Positions 16,957 to 25,608 of a stretch of DNA of 64,000 nucleotides are shown in pieces (position 1 is the stretch's first letter; every line of letters starts with the position of its first letter). Both the position numbers and the translations under genes were made by a program. The notes under the pieces are model-generated. The model saw only the letters and a program-made list of their open reading frames with translations. It did no database searches and had not been told where the DNA came from. Location of the stretch: the NCBI RefSeq assembly GCF_046244365.1, contig NZ_CP176395.1, forward strand, positions 6,820,001 to 6,884,000, given 5' to 3'. The DNA comes from Paenibacillus_V sp046244365 (GTDB lineage: Bacteria > Bacillota > Bacilli > Paenibacillales > NBRC-103111).

Positions 16957-18857
16957 GCCTGCGCCTCCCCCTTCCATTCCGCTAAACGCCTCGTCAGCCT
17001 TTGCGCCGCCACTCTCGCATACGCCCGGCGGTCATGGCGATATCGCTCGAGTATCGCTTCTCCCGAAGAACATCCGATCAGCTCCAGCAAGTACCCGGCG
17101 GCAAGTTCCAGCCCCCATCTCATTGAGCGGGTGTCTTCGGTAGCGGGAAGCACGGGACCGGCGCCGTGGAGGACAAAGTCATCTCCTAGATTCTCATCTG
17201 TCAGCATCGCAGCAACAGATTCAACTATTTCCGCTTTCAACCCGTCGCCCAGCCGATCTGCCACCGCGATCAAATAATGAAGCAGGAAAAGAAGAGTCGC
17301 GCTGCGCCGTTCGCTGCGCAGTAGTCCCGGCACGTCGGAGGCGACGGCTGCATCCCCCATCCGTCTCAGCAAAATAAGGGCGGCGATCCATTTCTCCTCC
17401 GTACGGGCTAACTCGTTGGGCCGTTCGCCGTCCCGGATGCGGAACGTATCCGCAAGAAGCGGGATACTGTCCGGATGCCGCAGCAGGCCGAGCGCGAACG
17501 CAACGCCTCTCTTCTGCTTGCCTTCCGAGCGGTCGAGCGCTTCCAGCAAGAATGGCGTACAGACGTCTCCGAACGTCCACAGCCACCACAATGCCGCCGG
17601 CTCCTCGTCGCCGCCCAAATGGCCAATGAGCATTTCCACGTCGGCTGCTTCGATGCCACCTTCCAGAGGACGATGTCGATCTTGCCTGGTTTCGCCTTTA
17701 AACGTTAACCAGGGCGCACTTTCCCGGGACAAATCTTGCTCCTTCAGCACTCCGCGCGCGATTAGCCTGCTTTGCAGCCGTTTCACGTTAACCTGCCTTG
17801 GCGTTACGCCGTCCTTCACGCTAAGCGCGGCGGCCGTCCCGGCGGCTTCGCCTATTTTGTGCAAATCGCGCTGCATCCGCATCATCGTCGCGTTGTCGTG
17901 ATCCTGCGAAAACGCACGGCAGCCGATCAGTAAATTTTCGATGCCCACAGGGAGTAAGCAGCGATAAGGAATATCGCCGCCGAAGCCAAAGCGCCACATG
18001 CCTAGCACGGCCACCCAAATTTGGGACCATTCGCTTTCGTTTGCGTAATCGAACGCGTGATTTTCATGGTGAGCGAAGCAGCGCATCACGACGTCGTCGA
18101 AACGCCGGTCCAGCAGCAGGTCGTTCTGGGTCAGCCGATATTCACCTTGAATAAGGCGCCCTTCCCGTACGCCCAGCTGCGGACCGATCGTCGTGTAGCG
18201 GGTATTGACCGGGTCTTCCTCTCCCCGCCAGGCATGGCGCCGGCCTATTCGATAAGCGCGTGAAACGTCGGCGATGTCGGTGACATCAGCCCAGCCGACA
18301 TCGAAATTTTTGCATCGCAGCTGGTTGTTCTTATCTACATAACGCGGAACGAGCGAGTAGTTGTGCAGTCCCCCATCCCAATCACGGCCCAGCGTATATG
18401 CCGCTCCGGCCAAATAGGCGATATCGCCGTCGCCGGTCGCATCTATCGTGACAGTCGCCGTAATCGTCAGCGCGTCACGCGCGCATTCGACGATTACTCC
18501 GCAAAGCCGCGCCTCGTCCATGATCACCTCCGACACGACGGCATCGTAGATGACGCGGATGCCCAGCTCGGCGACCCGTTTCGCAATGGCGAGTCCTTTG
18601 GACTCCGGGATAAACCCTTTGGCTGTGCTGCCCATCCGTTCATGAAAGCCCAACGCCGCCTGATCCAGCATATCCTGGACGCCGCCCGTCGTACCGAGAT
18701 AATAGAAATGTACGCCGGCACGGACCCCGACGCCTCCTAACCCGCTATCGCGTTCGACGAGCACTACGCCGGATCCCTCTTCCGCCGCGGCAATCGCCGC
18801 GGTCACGCCGGCCGTTCCTCCACCGACAACCAATACGTCCGTTCGCAAGCTGTCCAT
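16953..18857 (-). CDS. FAD-dependent oxidoreductase with C-terminal HEAT-like extension
   Basis: 634 residues; RBS AGAAGGAG precedes the ATG. An N-terminal Rossmann motif (VVGGGTAGVTAAIAAAEEG, from residue 10), IDATGDGDIAYLAGA (about 139) and a C-terminal FAD loop ending GEAAGTAAAL (about 328) mark the FAD_oxidored fold. After about residue 400 comes an alpha-helical tail of about 230 residues rich in LL, AL and EE pairs, resembling HEAT/PBS-type repeats (for example LLRHPDSIPLLADTF). Such a tail is usually a protein-binding scaffold. The substrate is unknown. The gene follows a terminator-like hairpin and heads a unit with the short FAD protein and the 43-residue ORF. Confidence 0.8.
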   Translation of the reverse strand: MDSLRTDVLVVGGGTAGVTAAIAAAEEGSGVVLVERDSGLGGVGVRAGVHFYYLGTTGGVQDMLDQAALGFHERMGSTAKGFIPESKGLAIAKRVAELGIRVIYDAVVSEVIMDEARLCGVIVECARDALTITATVTIDATGDGDIAYLAGAAYTLGRDWDGGLHNYSLVPRYVDKNNQLRCKNFDVGWADVTDIADVSRAYRIGRRHAWRGEEDPVNTRYTTIGPQLGVREGRLIQGEYRLTQNDLLLDRRFDDVVMRCFAHHENHAFDYANESEWSQIWVAVLGMWRFGFGGDIPYRCLLPVGIENLLIGCRAFSQDHDNATMMRMQRDLHKIGEAAGTAAALSVKDGVTPRQVNVKRLQSRLIARGVLKEQDLSRESAPWLTFKGETRQDRHRPLEGGIEAADVEMLIGHLGGDEEPAALWWLWTFGDVCTPFLLEALDRSEGKQKRGVAFALGLLRHPDSIPLLADTFRIRDGERPNELARTEEKWIAALILLRRMGDAAVASDVPGLLRSERRSATLLFLLHYLIAVADRLGDGLKAEIVESVAAMLTDENLGDDFVLHGAGPVLPATEDTRSMRWGLELAAGYLLELIGCSSGEAILERYRHDRRAYARVAAQRLTRRLAEWKGEAQA

Positions 18858-18881
18858 TTGATTCTCCTTCTACTGCGGATA

Positions 18882-18906
18882 GAGAAAGAGGGGGCAGTTA
18901 GCCCCC
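18882..18906 (-). terminator. Hairpin terminator between the Ig-like protein and the FAD genes
   Basis: GGGGGC-TAACT-GCCCCC on the minus strand is followed by TCTTTCTC, 38 bases past the stop of the gene ending at 18944. On the plus strand it is followed by GTCTTTT. The T run is imperfect, so read-through into the FAD genes is possible. Confidence 0.6.
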
Positions 18907-18943
18907 GTCTTTTCCAACCCTATGTCGTAAGTATTTCCGTTAC

Positions 18944-20824
18944 TTAATGCGGAACGGTTACCGTGACCGTCGCCGTTGTCGTCAGACCCGCATTGTCGGT
19001 TGCGGTATACGTCACCGTATAGATGCGGCCGTTCCCGCCTCCCGCTCTCTCTGCGCGAAGGCTGAACGAAGTGTCGGCTGTTCCGATATCGGCGCCAGCA
19101 ATATCACCTGTCGTATTGCCGTCGCCTTCTCCGTTATCCGGCTCGTTGCTTGTGACCGAGGTCAGCTCGATGGACGCGATTCCCGAAATAGCGTCGCTAT
19201 TCGCGAGCGTTGCCGTAATCGGCACCAGTTGATGATTCGACTGCGACAAAACCGTCCGATCCAGCGTGACGTTCAGCACCGGAGCCGTCTTGTCGATCTT
19301 GATCGTAACCGATTTCGCGGCTTCCGCATTGCCGGCTATATCGATGCCGCGATACTCCAGCATGTTGACGCCTTCCCCGCTAACCGGAATCGGGCCGTTA
19401 TACACGTTCCACGCCCCGCTGCCGAGCCGGAATTCCGTTCTCGCCACCCCGACCAGATCGTCATAGGTCGCCAGCGTAACCGAAACATCGGTCGTGTACC
19501 AGCCGTTATTGCCGTTCGGCACAGCTGGAGTCAACGTTGCCGTCGTGACGGGACCCGGAGTGACCGTCAGATTGACCGTCCCCGTGACCGTGCCTCCGCG
19601 CGAGTCGGATACGACCGCCGTAAAATGATCTTTGCCGGTGAAGCCCGCATTCGGCGTATACGTCCAGCTGCCGTTCGCGTTCACCGTAACCGTACCATGG
19701 GCAGGCGCCGTTCCGAGCGAATAGGTTAATGCGTCCCCGTCTTCATCCGTGCCTGCAATCACACCGCTTGCCGGCGTATTCACCATCGTGACGTACGTCG
19801 CATCGGTAACAGTCGGAGGCTGATTGACGTGCATCAGCAGCTTCTTCAAATACTGCTGACGCGAATCGTCCACGTTATACCGAAGCTCCATCCAATCCGC
19901 AACCTGACCGTAAAGAAGATTCGTTTGTTCCGCATTCAGATTGGCCAAATTGCTCATCTGAGCGCCGGCGGCCGTTCCTTCGGCGATCAAAGGCGAGATG
20001 GTACGGTTATAAAACGTTTGGTCCGATGTTGCGGGGTTCGTCGACCAATAATTGGTCAGCTGCCCGGACGTTGTTTGGAACTTATTCCATGACTTCGTCA
20101 GCATATATTTCTGGATCGCCGTACGCTGTTGCGCCGTAGGCGTCTGGAAGTGAAGCAGGTTGAACCGGCCCGGCTGATGCACGTTTCCTCCCCACGAAGG
20201 GGCGACGGTCGGCGACCAGCGGATCACGTTGAATTCCCAGTTGCCGCCGTCTACCGGTACGTAATCATAAACGGCCTCCCAAGGGATGACGACCACAGTG
20301 CCCCATCCTGTCGGAATTTGCTGGGAATTGACCCGCACATTGTCCTTAAGAGGACGGTTATGCCGATTTTCGGTCTGCCATTCGTAGTACTCGATGTTCT
20401 GTCCGTCGGTCGGCACAATCATTTGATGATACGGGAGATCCCCCTCGCCGGTCTGCAAATAAAACTCCAGCCAGCTCAGCTTCAAGTTGCCGTCCGCTTC
20501 GGTTTCCGACTCGTTGGACTGGAAAAACATATACAGTCCGTCTTCTTTGTAGGCCATATAAAAAGCAGTCTCGCGCGGACCGCCCGGCGGAACCGGAGTC
20601 GTGCTGCCATAGTTCTCGAAACGCGTTTCCTTATATTGCGGGTTATTGAAATATTGACTCTGCACCCAACTCATCGGAGTCGACAAGTCTTCAGTCGCCC
20701 AAGTGACTTCGTATACTTTTTTTGCAGGTGCATCCGCAGCATGCGCCCGCGGCTGACCTGCAGCGGCAAATACCAGCACGGCCAGCAGCAGCGACACGAC
20801 GAACCGATTCGTTATTTTCGACAT
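18944..20824 (-). CDS. Secreted CBM9-like / Ig-like domain protein
   Basis: 626 residues from the ATG at 20824 (AGGGAGGG about six bases upstream, 13 bases after the previous stop). A signal peptide ends near AHA-ADA (about residue 30). The first 190 mature residues resemble a CBM9/DOMON-type carbohydrate-binding sandwich (TAFYMAYKEDGLYMFFQSNE, WEFNVIRWSP). A helical stretch follows, then a cadherin-like repeat (DEDGDALTYSLGTAPAHGTV), and Ig-like domains with YTTDVSVTLATYDD and DIAGNAEAAKSVTI. No catalytic signature is visible. It is co-transcribed with the GH123-like protein upstream and probably helps bind or present the same polysaccharide. Confidence 0.8.
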   Translation of the reverse strand: MSKITNRFVVSLLLAVLVFAAAGQPRAHAADAPAKKVYEVTWATEDLSTPMSWVQSQYFNNPQYKETRFENYGSTTPVPPGGPRETAFYMAYKEDGLYMFFQSNESETEADGNLKLSWLEFYLQTGEGDLPYHQMIVPTDGQNIEYYEWQTENRHNRPLKDNVRVNSQQIPTGWGTVVVIPWEAVYDYVPVDGGNWEFNVIRWSPTVAPSWGGNVHQPGRFNLLHFQTPTAQQRTAIQKYMLTKSWNKFQTTSGQLTNYWSTNPATSDQTFYNRTISPLIAEGTAAGAQMSNLANLNAEQTNLLYGQVADWMELRYNVDDSRQQYLKKLLMHVNQPPTVTDATYVTMVNTPASGVIAGTDEDGDALTYSLGTAPAHGTVTVNANGSWTYTPNAGFTGKDHFTAVVSDSRGGTVTGTVNLTVTPGPVTTATLTPAVPNGNNGWYTTDVSVTLATYDDLVGVARTEFRLGSGAWNVYNGPIPVSGEGVNMLEYRGIDIAGNAEAAKSVTIKIDKTAPVLNVTLDRTVLSQSNHQLVPITATLANSDAISGIASIELTSVTSNEPDNGEGDGNTTGDIAGADIGTADTSFSLRAERAGGGNGRIYTVTYTATDNAGLTTTATVTVTVPH

Positions 20825-20837
20825 GGCTATCCCTCCC

Positions 20838-22952
20838 TTATTGAGCATTTTCCAGATCAAGCATATGCAGAATGTGGCGAATCATCTCCAGCCTCAGCAA
20901 ATCTTGATTCGTCGAGCGCTCGTCGACAGCATCCAACCAAGTCAAGGCTTTGTTAGCGGCCGTTACGCGTTCTTGCTGACCCGAGGCGATCGCAGCCGCA
21001 GCCACCTGCTTCAGCTTCGTCGCATAACGGATATCGTCGATCCCTTCGCGGAAGCCTTCCCATGCAATCGTGTCGATCACATCCGATCGGGTCGGATAAA
21101 CGAGGTTGAAGGCGCGATAAGGGAACGTTGCATTATAGTTGTCATTCCAAAGGTTGTCGGGATTTTCATACCAAACATAGTTGTAGGTAGCGTCATAGTT
21201 GGCTTTGTACAACCACATCCCGTGACGCTGACGCATCAAGTCCGGGTTCTCCGGCCCGGTATGCGGGTAGGCATAGCTTGTAATCATTTTATCTGCGCCT
21301 AAAGCATGCCATTGATCCGCTTTCTCGCGCGTCATCTCCCCGGCCCAGTCCAAGAAATCTTCCGGAGTTTCCAGGTTCATGTGGGACGCATTGCCTGTGG
21401 CAAACACCTTGCCTCCCACTACTTCCTTGATGTATTTCCACATTTCCTGCTGGTATTGAAGCAAACTCCAGCCCGCTTCGTCCCAACCGTCAAAGAAAAG
21501 ATTCGTGTGGCCGACTGCGTTCGATACCGTGTTGAAAGCGTCCGCTACATATTGCTTATGCGTGTCGATCCCTTTACGCCAATTGGTATAGTGTTTTTCC
21601 ATCGTAAGTCTGTTTGCTTCGGTCGGATTTGCCTCGTATGTCGCTTTGGCTTTCACATAATTGTTGTAGTCATTAAAGTGCTGATAAGGAGCAAACGCCT
21701 GCCCTACGCCAAAAAGCGGGTTCAAATCAAGCCCGGCTTGCTGCATAAGCTGAAGCTGGCGGAGGAAGATGGCCTGATCTTTGGTCGTATAAGGAAAGTT
21801 CGGAGGGATATTCACCGCGTTATGCTCGGCCAGGTTGCGGAATTGGTTCAGCAGCGACGTTTCTACGAGGGCGGTATTCCCTTTGGACTCTGCCAAAGAT
21901 TCCTTATAGCGAGCATGGTGCATGATCATGACATAGAAATCCTTGTTCAAATCATAGTTCGTCTTCGGCTGAGGCAGCTCGAACGGCAGGACACGAACGG
22001 TTAGCGTAAGCTGTCCGGCCGGAGCGCCGTTTGCGGCAATATCAATGGTCCCGGTATAGAATCCGGCGGCCATTCCGCTTGGCACCTTCAAGGTCAGCCA
22101 CATTTGCTTGGACTCTCCTTGCTTCAGCGCGATCGGCAGCAGCGTCGAGCTGTCTTCAACCGGCTGTGTCCAGCGATCGAATTTCGTAGCTGGAATATTC
22201 GAAATGTCTACATACTGGGAACCTGCCGGGTAATCGACTCGGACCGAGTTTCCTTTGCGGGTGTGATCCACTTGGACGAGGTTTTCGTCGTGCAGCAGCA
22301 GCTCGGGCACCAACACGCTTTTGGTCGGGTCGGCAAAATAGCTCTGCCATGCTGTTCCCCCTTGGTACCAGGTTTTCACTACGCGCAGGTCGACTGCGCT
22401 GGCCGGAATCGTTCCGCCCTCTCCCGTGAGGGCGTTCGGCGTGAAGGTAACCGCATTCACATCGCTCAGCGGAGCGAGTACGAAGGAAGCGGCTTCATAT
22501 TCGTTTTGCGCCGAAATGATCGAAAGCTTATCGCTTACCGTACCGTCGCTCGGCAGCGTATCCGGCAATCGCTTATCCGGGCTTAGCGCCGGCGTATCGT
22601 ACACGATGAACGGCGTGTTCGTCCATAGAGCGGCATTGCCTTCCTTATTGACGTCGGCCGCCAGCTTCAGCGCATACCGCAAAGCCTTGTTCGTTTTCTT
22701 GCCGTCTCCATCCGAAATCTCCGAAGACCCGAGCACCGTATTGGCGTTATCGCGCACGCTTTCCAGGAACTGTTTCAGCTGCGACCGGCTAGTTGCGGGA
22801 ATCAACGCATTGAGCTGACCGACTTGCTCCGTCAGCGCTCCCCTCGACCAGGATTCGTCGGAATCGAGAGCCGATGTATTTGCCATTGCCGGTGAAATCA
22901 CCATCAACAGCATACATAGCATCGTAATTCCAACAATCAGACGCTTTACCAT
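20838..22952 (-). CDS. Secreted GH123 / DUF4091-like putative glycoside hydrolase
   Basis: 704 residues from the ATG at 22952, chosen because MVKRLIVGITMLCMLLMVIS is a clean signal peptide and GAGGGAG lies upstream; the frame stays open 22 codons further. After a helical N-terminal part (about 30-110), a beta-sandwich region is followed by a TIM-barrel-like part with the acidic pair in FFDGWDEAGW (about 487), reminiscent of the Asp-Glu catalytic pair of GH123, and the DUF4091 hallmark WEGFREGIDD (about 644). GH123 enzymes remove N-acetylgalactosamine with substrate assistance; whether this one does is unknown. It heads a two-gene unit with the CBM9/Ig-like protein. Confidence 0.75.
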   Translation of the reverse strand: MVKRLIVGITMLCMLLMVISPAMANTSALDSDESWSRGALTEQVGQLNALIPATSRSQLKQFLESVRDNANTVLGSSEISDGDGKKTNKALRYALKLAADVNKEGNAALWTNTPFIVYDTPALSPDKRLPDTLPSDGTVSDKLSIISAQNEYEAASFVLAPLSDVNAVTFTPNALTGEGGTIPASAVDLRVVKTWYQGGTAWQSYFADPTKSVLVPELLLHDENLVQVDHTRKGNSVRVDYPAGSQYVDISNIPATKFDRWTQPVEDSSTLLPIALKQGESKQMWLTLKVPSGMAAGFYTGTIDIAANGAPAGQLTLTVRVLPFELPQPKTNYDLNKDFYVMIMHHARYKESLAESKGNTALVETSLLNQFRNLAEHNAVNIPPNFPYTTKDQAIFLRQLQLMQQAGLDLNPLFGVGQAFAPYQHFNDYNNYVKAKATYEANPTEANRLTMEKHYTNWRKGIDTHKQYVADAFNTVSNAVGHTNLFFDGWDEAGWSLLQYQQEMWKYIKEVVGGKVFATGNASHMNLETPEDFLDWAGEMTREKADQWHALGADKMITSYAYPHTGPENPDLMRQRHGMWLYKANYDATYNYVWYENPDNLWNDNYNATFPYRAFNLVYPTRSDVIDTIAWEGFREGIDDIRYATKLKQVAAAAIASGQQERVTAANKALTWLDAVDERSTNQDLLRLEMIRHILHMLDLENAQ

Positions 22953-23162
22953 ATCATAATCACTCCCTCTAGAGGTTGATAATTTCTCGTAAAATCTCAT
23001 GAATGCTTTGCCTTTCATTCACCCGAATCGTTCGTGAGACGGAGAGAGCATGTAACCGGGCCTTGATTTCAGTAGAGCGGTTGGAGAAAACGAAAGGTGT
23101 CCGCCGATCCCGATTCCGCGGCAATCGAGGGCTTGGCCTTAATTCGTTCCCGCGACGACGTC

Positions 23163-23176
23163 TGCAACCGTTTACA
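23163..23176 (-). promoter_or_regulatory. cre-like site upstream of the GH123-like gene
   Basis: On the minus strand TGTAAACGGTTGCA fits the cre consensus TGWAANCGNTNWCA closely. It lies about 211 bases before the start at 22952. The rest of the gap 22953-23510 holds no convincing gene; an AT-rich stretch at 23380-23470 could hold a promoter but no single -35/-10 pair stands out. Confidence 0.45.
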
Positions 23177-23510
23177 AAGCTTGGCTTGGCAATGTTCTTC
23201 CTGCGACGATCACTCCTCTTCGTTTGCTGAATGCTGCGGTCCTTGGTACATATATTTCACTGCAATACGGTCGTCGATTTGAGTGGCCATCCCAAATCAT
23301 TTCTCCGCAGCAGGAAATAGCCATGTTATGCCTATGACCCAAGCTGTTATATATCCCTTTACTGTCTTATATTGGATAACGGCCGACACCCTTTATACTA
23401 CCATTTCTCGATGTAAAATCAATACATTTTTCTCATATACAAAAATTATTTTTATGAATATAAATTAAATTAGGATCTTATTGGAGTAAGGGAATAACCA
23501 TGGAGGGGGG

Positions 23511-23582
23511 AAAATGAAGAAAGAGCCCCCGTCGATAAGCGGGAGTCGAGCTTGGCTGGTCGAACGCCGCCAAGGGGGCTCT
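23511..23582 (-). terminator. Terminator of the eight-gene ABC operon
   Basis: AGAGCCCCC (23574-23582 read on the minus strand) pairs with GGGGGCTCT (23522-23530) across a GC-rich structured loop, followed by TTCTTCATTTT. It lies about 150 bases past the stop at 23732. Confidence 0.65.
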
Positions 23583-23731
23583 ATGTGCATACCATCGTAT
23601 GCCTTTACATGCGGAGCTTTACCGTTTCAACGAGCCGATCACGCACAAGGCAACGCAACCGCCGATTCTCATCGTCCGTGCCGCAGCCAAGCGGTTATCC
23701 CGATACGGCGAATCCTCGCGAACGACGGCAA

Positions 23732-24715
23732 TTATTCAACCAGACCGGTCCGTTCGATGCCTTCCGTAAACCACCGCTGAGCGATTAAATAAACGACGAG
23801 AGGCGGTAAAATGATCAGGAGAGCCGCAGCCATCTTCGGCCCCTCCGAGACGGGATCCTTGAGCGCCGAGGCGTCGAAGGTCAGCGCCTTGTTGCCGAGC
23901 AGCTCCAGCTGCAAGGAGTTTAACCGCAAGGACAGCGGGGTGAAGCCTTTGCTCAGGAACATCGAAGCCTCAAAATGCATATTCCAGTACCAAATGAACG
24001 AGAACAGGAATACGACGAGACACGCCGCTCCGGCAAGCGGCATCATGATGCGGAAAAACAGCCGAAAGACGGAAGCCCCGTCCATTTTGGCCGCTTCCTC
24101 GAGCGATTTGGGCTGGGACAGGAAAAACTGCCGGAAAATGATTATGAACAAGGCGCCGCGCATCCCTTGCCCGAGCAAAGCGGGAACGAGAAAGACGAGC
24201 GGGGTATTGAGCCACCCCAGTTCGCTGAATATCATGTAGAGCGGAATAATCGTGATTTGCGGCGGGACCAGGAACGTCACAAGAATCAGGAAAAAAAACA
24301 GATTTTTCCCGGGAAATTTCAATCGCGCGAGCGCATACCCGGTAATGGCGCACGAAAACACTTGAAACAGCGACCCGAAGAAAGCGATGATGATCGTATT
24401 CCGGAACGCTTCCCCGTAGTGGAGCCCTTTTAGCGCATCCGTATAATTATTGGAGTAGATCCCCCTCGGAATCAGCCCGACTATCGGGTCGATCAGATCG
24501 GCGACGCTTTTCATGCTGGTCGAGATCATATAAAGAATCGGTTTCACGTACAAAAAGGCAATGACGGACAACAACACTAGAATGATCGCCTTGGCGATAA
24601 AGCCGTCATTCACATTTTGGCCGAGCGTCAGCTTCTTCAGCTGCTGCGCGCGCCGGCTGGAAACCGTTCGCACAAGCTCGATTTTGGCCTGCCGGTACGT
24701 CTCCGATAATTTCAT
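23732..24715 (-). CDS. Carbohydrate ABC transporter permease, MalG type (second pair)
   Basis: 327 residues from the ATG at 24715, which overlaps the previous stop as ATGA; GGAGAGAG is just upstream. About six membrane segments follow a hydrophilic N-terminus of about 55 residues, longer than usual. The EAA loop is SLEEAAKMDGASVFRLFFRI (about 222). It is the last gene of the operon and partners the permease just upstream. The binding protein serving this pair is probably the divergent lipoprotein at 36262 (inference). Confidence 0.9.
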   Translation of the reverse strand: MKLSETYRQAKIELVRTVSSRRAQQLKKLTLGQNVNDGFIAKAIILVLLSVIAFLYVKPILYMISTSMKSVADLIDPIVGLIPRGIYSNNYTDALKGLHYGEAFRNTIIIAFFGSLFQVFSCAITGYALARLKFPGKNLFFFLILVTFLVPPQITIIPLYMIFSELGWLNTPLVFLVPALLGQGMRGALFIIIFRQFFLSQPKSLEEAAKMDGASVFRLFFRIMMPLAGAACLVVFLFSFIWYWNMHFEASMFLSKGFTPLSLRLNSLQLELLGNKALTFDASALKDPVSEGPKMAAALLIILPPLVVYLIAQRWFTEGIERTGLVE

Positions 24716-25608
24716 CGCATCTCTCTCCTTCCTTTGCTCGCTCTGTAGGTGAGCCACAACGTCACGCCGAGCAGCACCATAATTAAAGCGAAATACAACC
24801 AAGCCATCGCGCTCGCGTATCCGTAGCCCGTTGTGGGCGAGAACATGTTCCTCTGCACGATTTCGAGCACCGGATTAAAGGGAAACGTGGATAAATCGAC
24901 GATCGTAAAGACCGCGTTCAGCCCGATGAACGGCATCATGCCGGGAAACGTAATTTTCCAGAAGCTTTCCCACGGCGTCGCGCCGTCTACGCGGATCGCT
25001 TCGTAAATCGTTTTCGGTATCGTCTGGAAGCCGGCGATAAACAGCAGGATCTGTACGCCCGAATACCATAAAATAATGACCGCTTTGCTCAAAATGTCGA
25101 GTATCATCTTCGCCGTCTTTTCGCTAAAAAACTCGCTGACGAGCCCTGTCAAATTGTACTGTTCGATGAACGGCAACTGGCCCTCGCCTTGCGCGAACAG
25201 CTCCATCAGAACCTGCCCCGTTGCGAAAATGACCGGCAAAAAGAAAATGGCGCGCATGATCCCCCGGCCGGGAAATTTCTGATTCAGCAGCAGCGCTACG
25301 AAGAAGGAGAAGATCAGGATCAATGGAATCATGATCATCATTTCCTGAAACAAGGTAAAGAGAACGATCGGGTAGGAATTGTCCTGGATCAGCATTCGTT
25401 TGTAATTGTCCAAGCCGACCCATTCGTAAGCGAATCCGCCGGCGTTCGTCTTCACCTTGTTGAAGCTGTTATACAAGGACCAGCCGAGAGGGAAAGCGAC
25501 AAACGCGGAAAAACCGATAATCCAAGGAAGCATGAACAGATAGCCGACGCCGTATTCCTTCCAGCGAAACAGGAGGTACCCCTTGCGCCGATCCCATGAT
25601 GTCTTCAT
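24712..25608 (-). CDS. Carbohydrate ABC transporter permease, MalF/UgpA type (second pair)
   Basis: 298 residues; its ATG overlaps the stop of the DUF5696-like gene (ATGA), with GGGGGGAG upstream. Six membrane segments are apparent, with an EAA loop at TIYEAIRVDGATPWESFWKI (about 205), where the usual EAA appears as EAI. It forms the heterodimeric channel with the next gene. Confidence 0.9.
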   Translation of the reverse strand: MKTSWDRRKGYLLFRWKEYGVGYLFMLPWIIGFSAFVAFPLGWSLYNSFNKVKTNAGGFAYEWVGLDNYKRMLIQDNSYPIVLFTLFQEMMIMIPLILIFSFFVALLLNQKFPGRGIMRAIFFLPVIFATGQVLMELFAQGEGQLPFIEQYNLTGLVSEFFSEKTAKMILDILSKAVIILWYSGVQILLFIAGFQTIPKTIYEAIRVDGATPWESFWKITFPGMMPFIGLNAVFTIVDLSTFPFNPVLEIVQRNMFSPTTGYGYASAMAWLYFALIMVLLGVTLWLTYRASKGRREMR

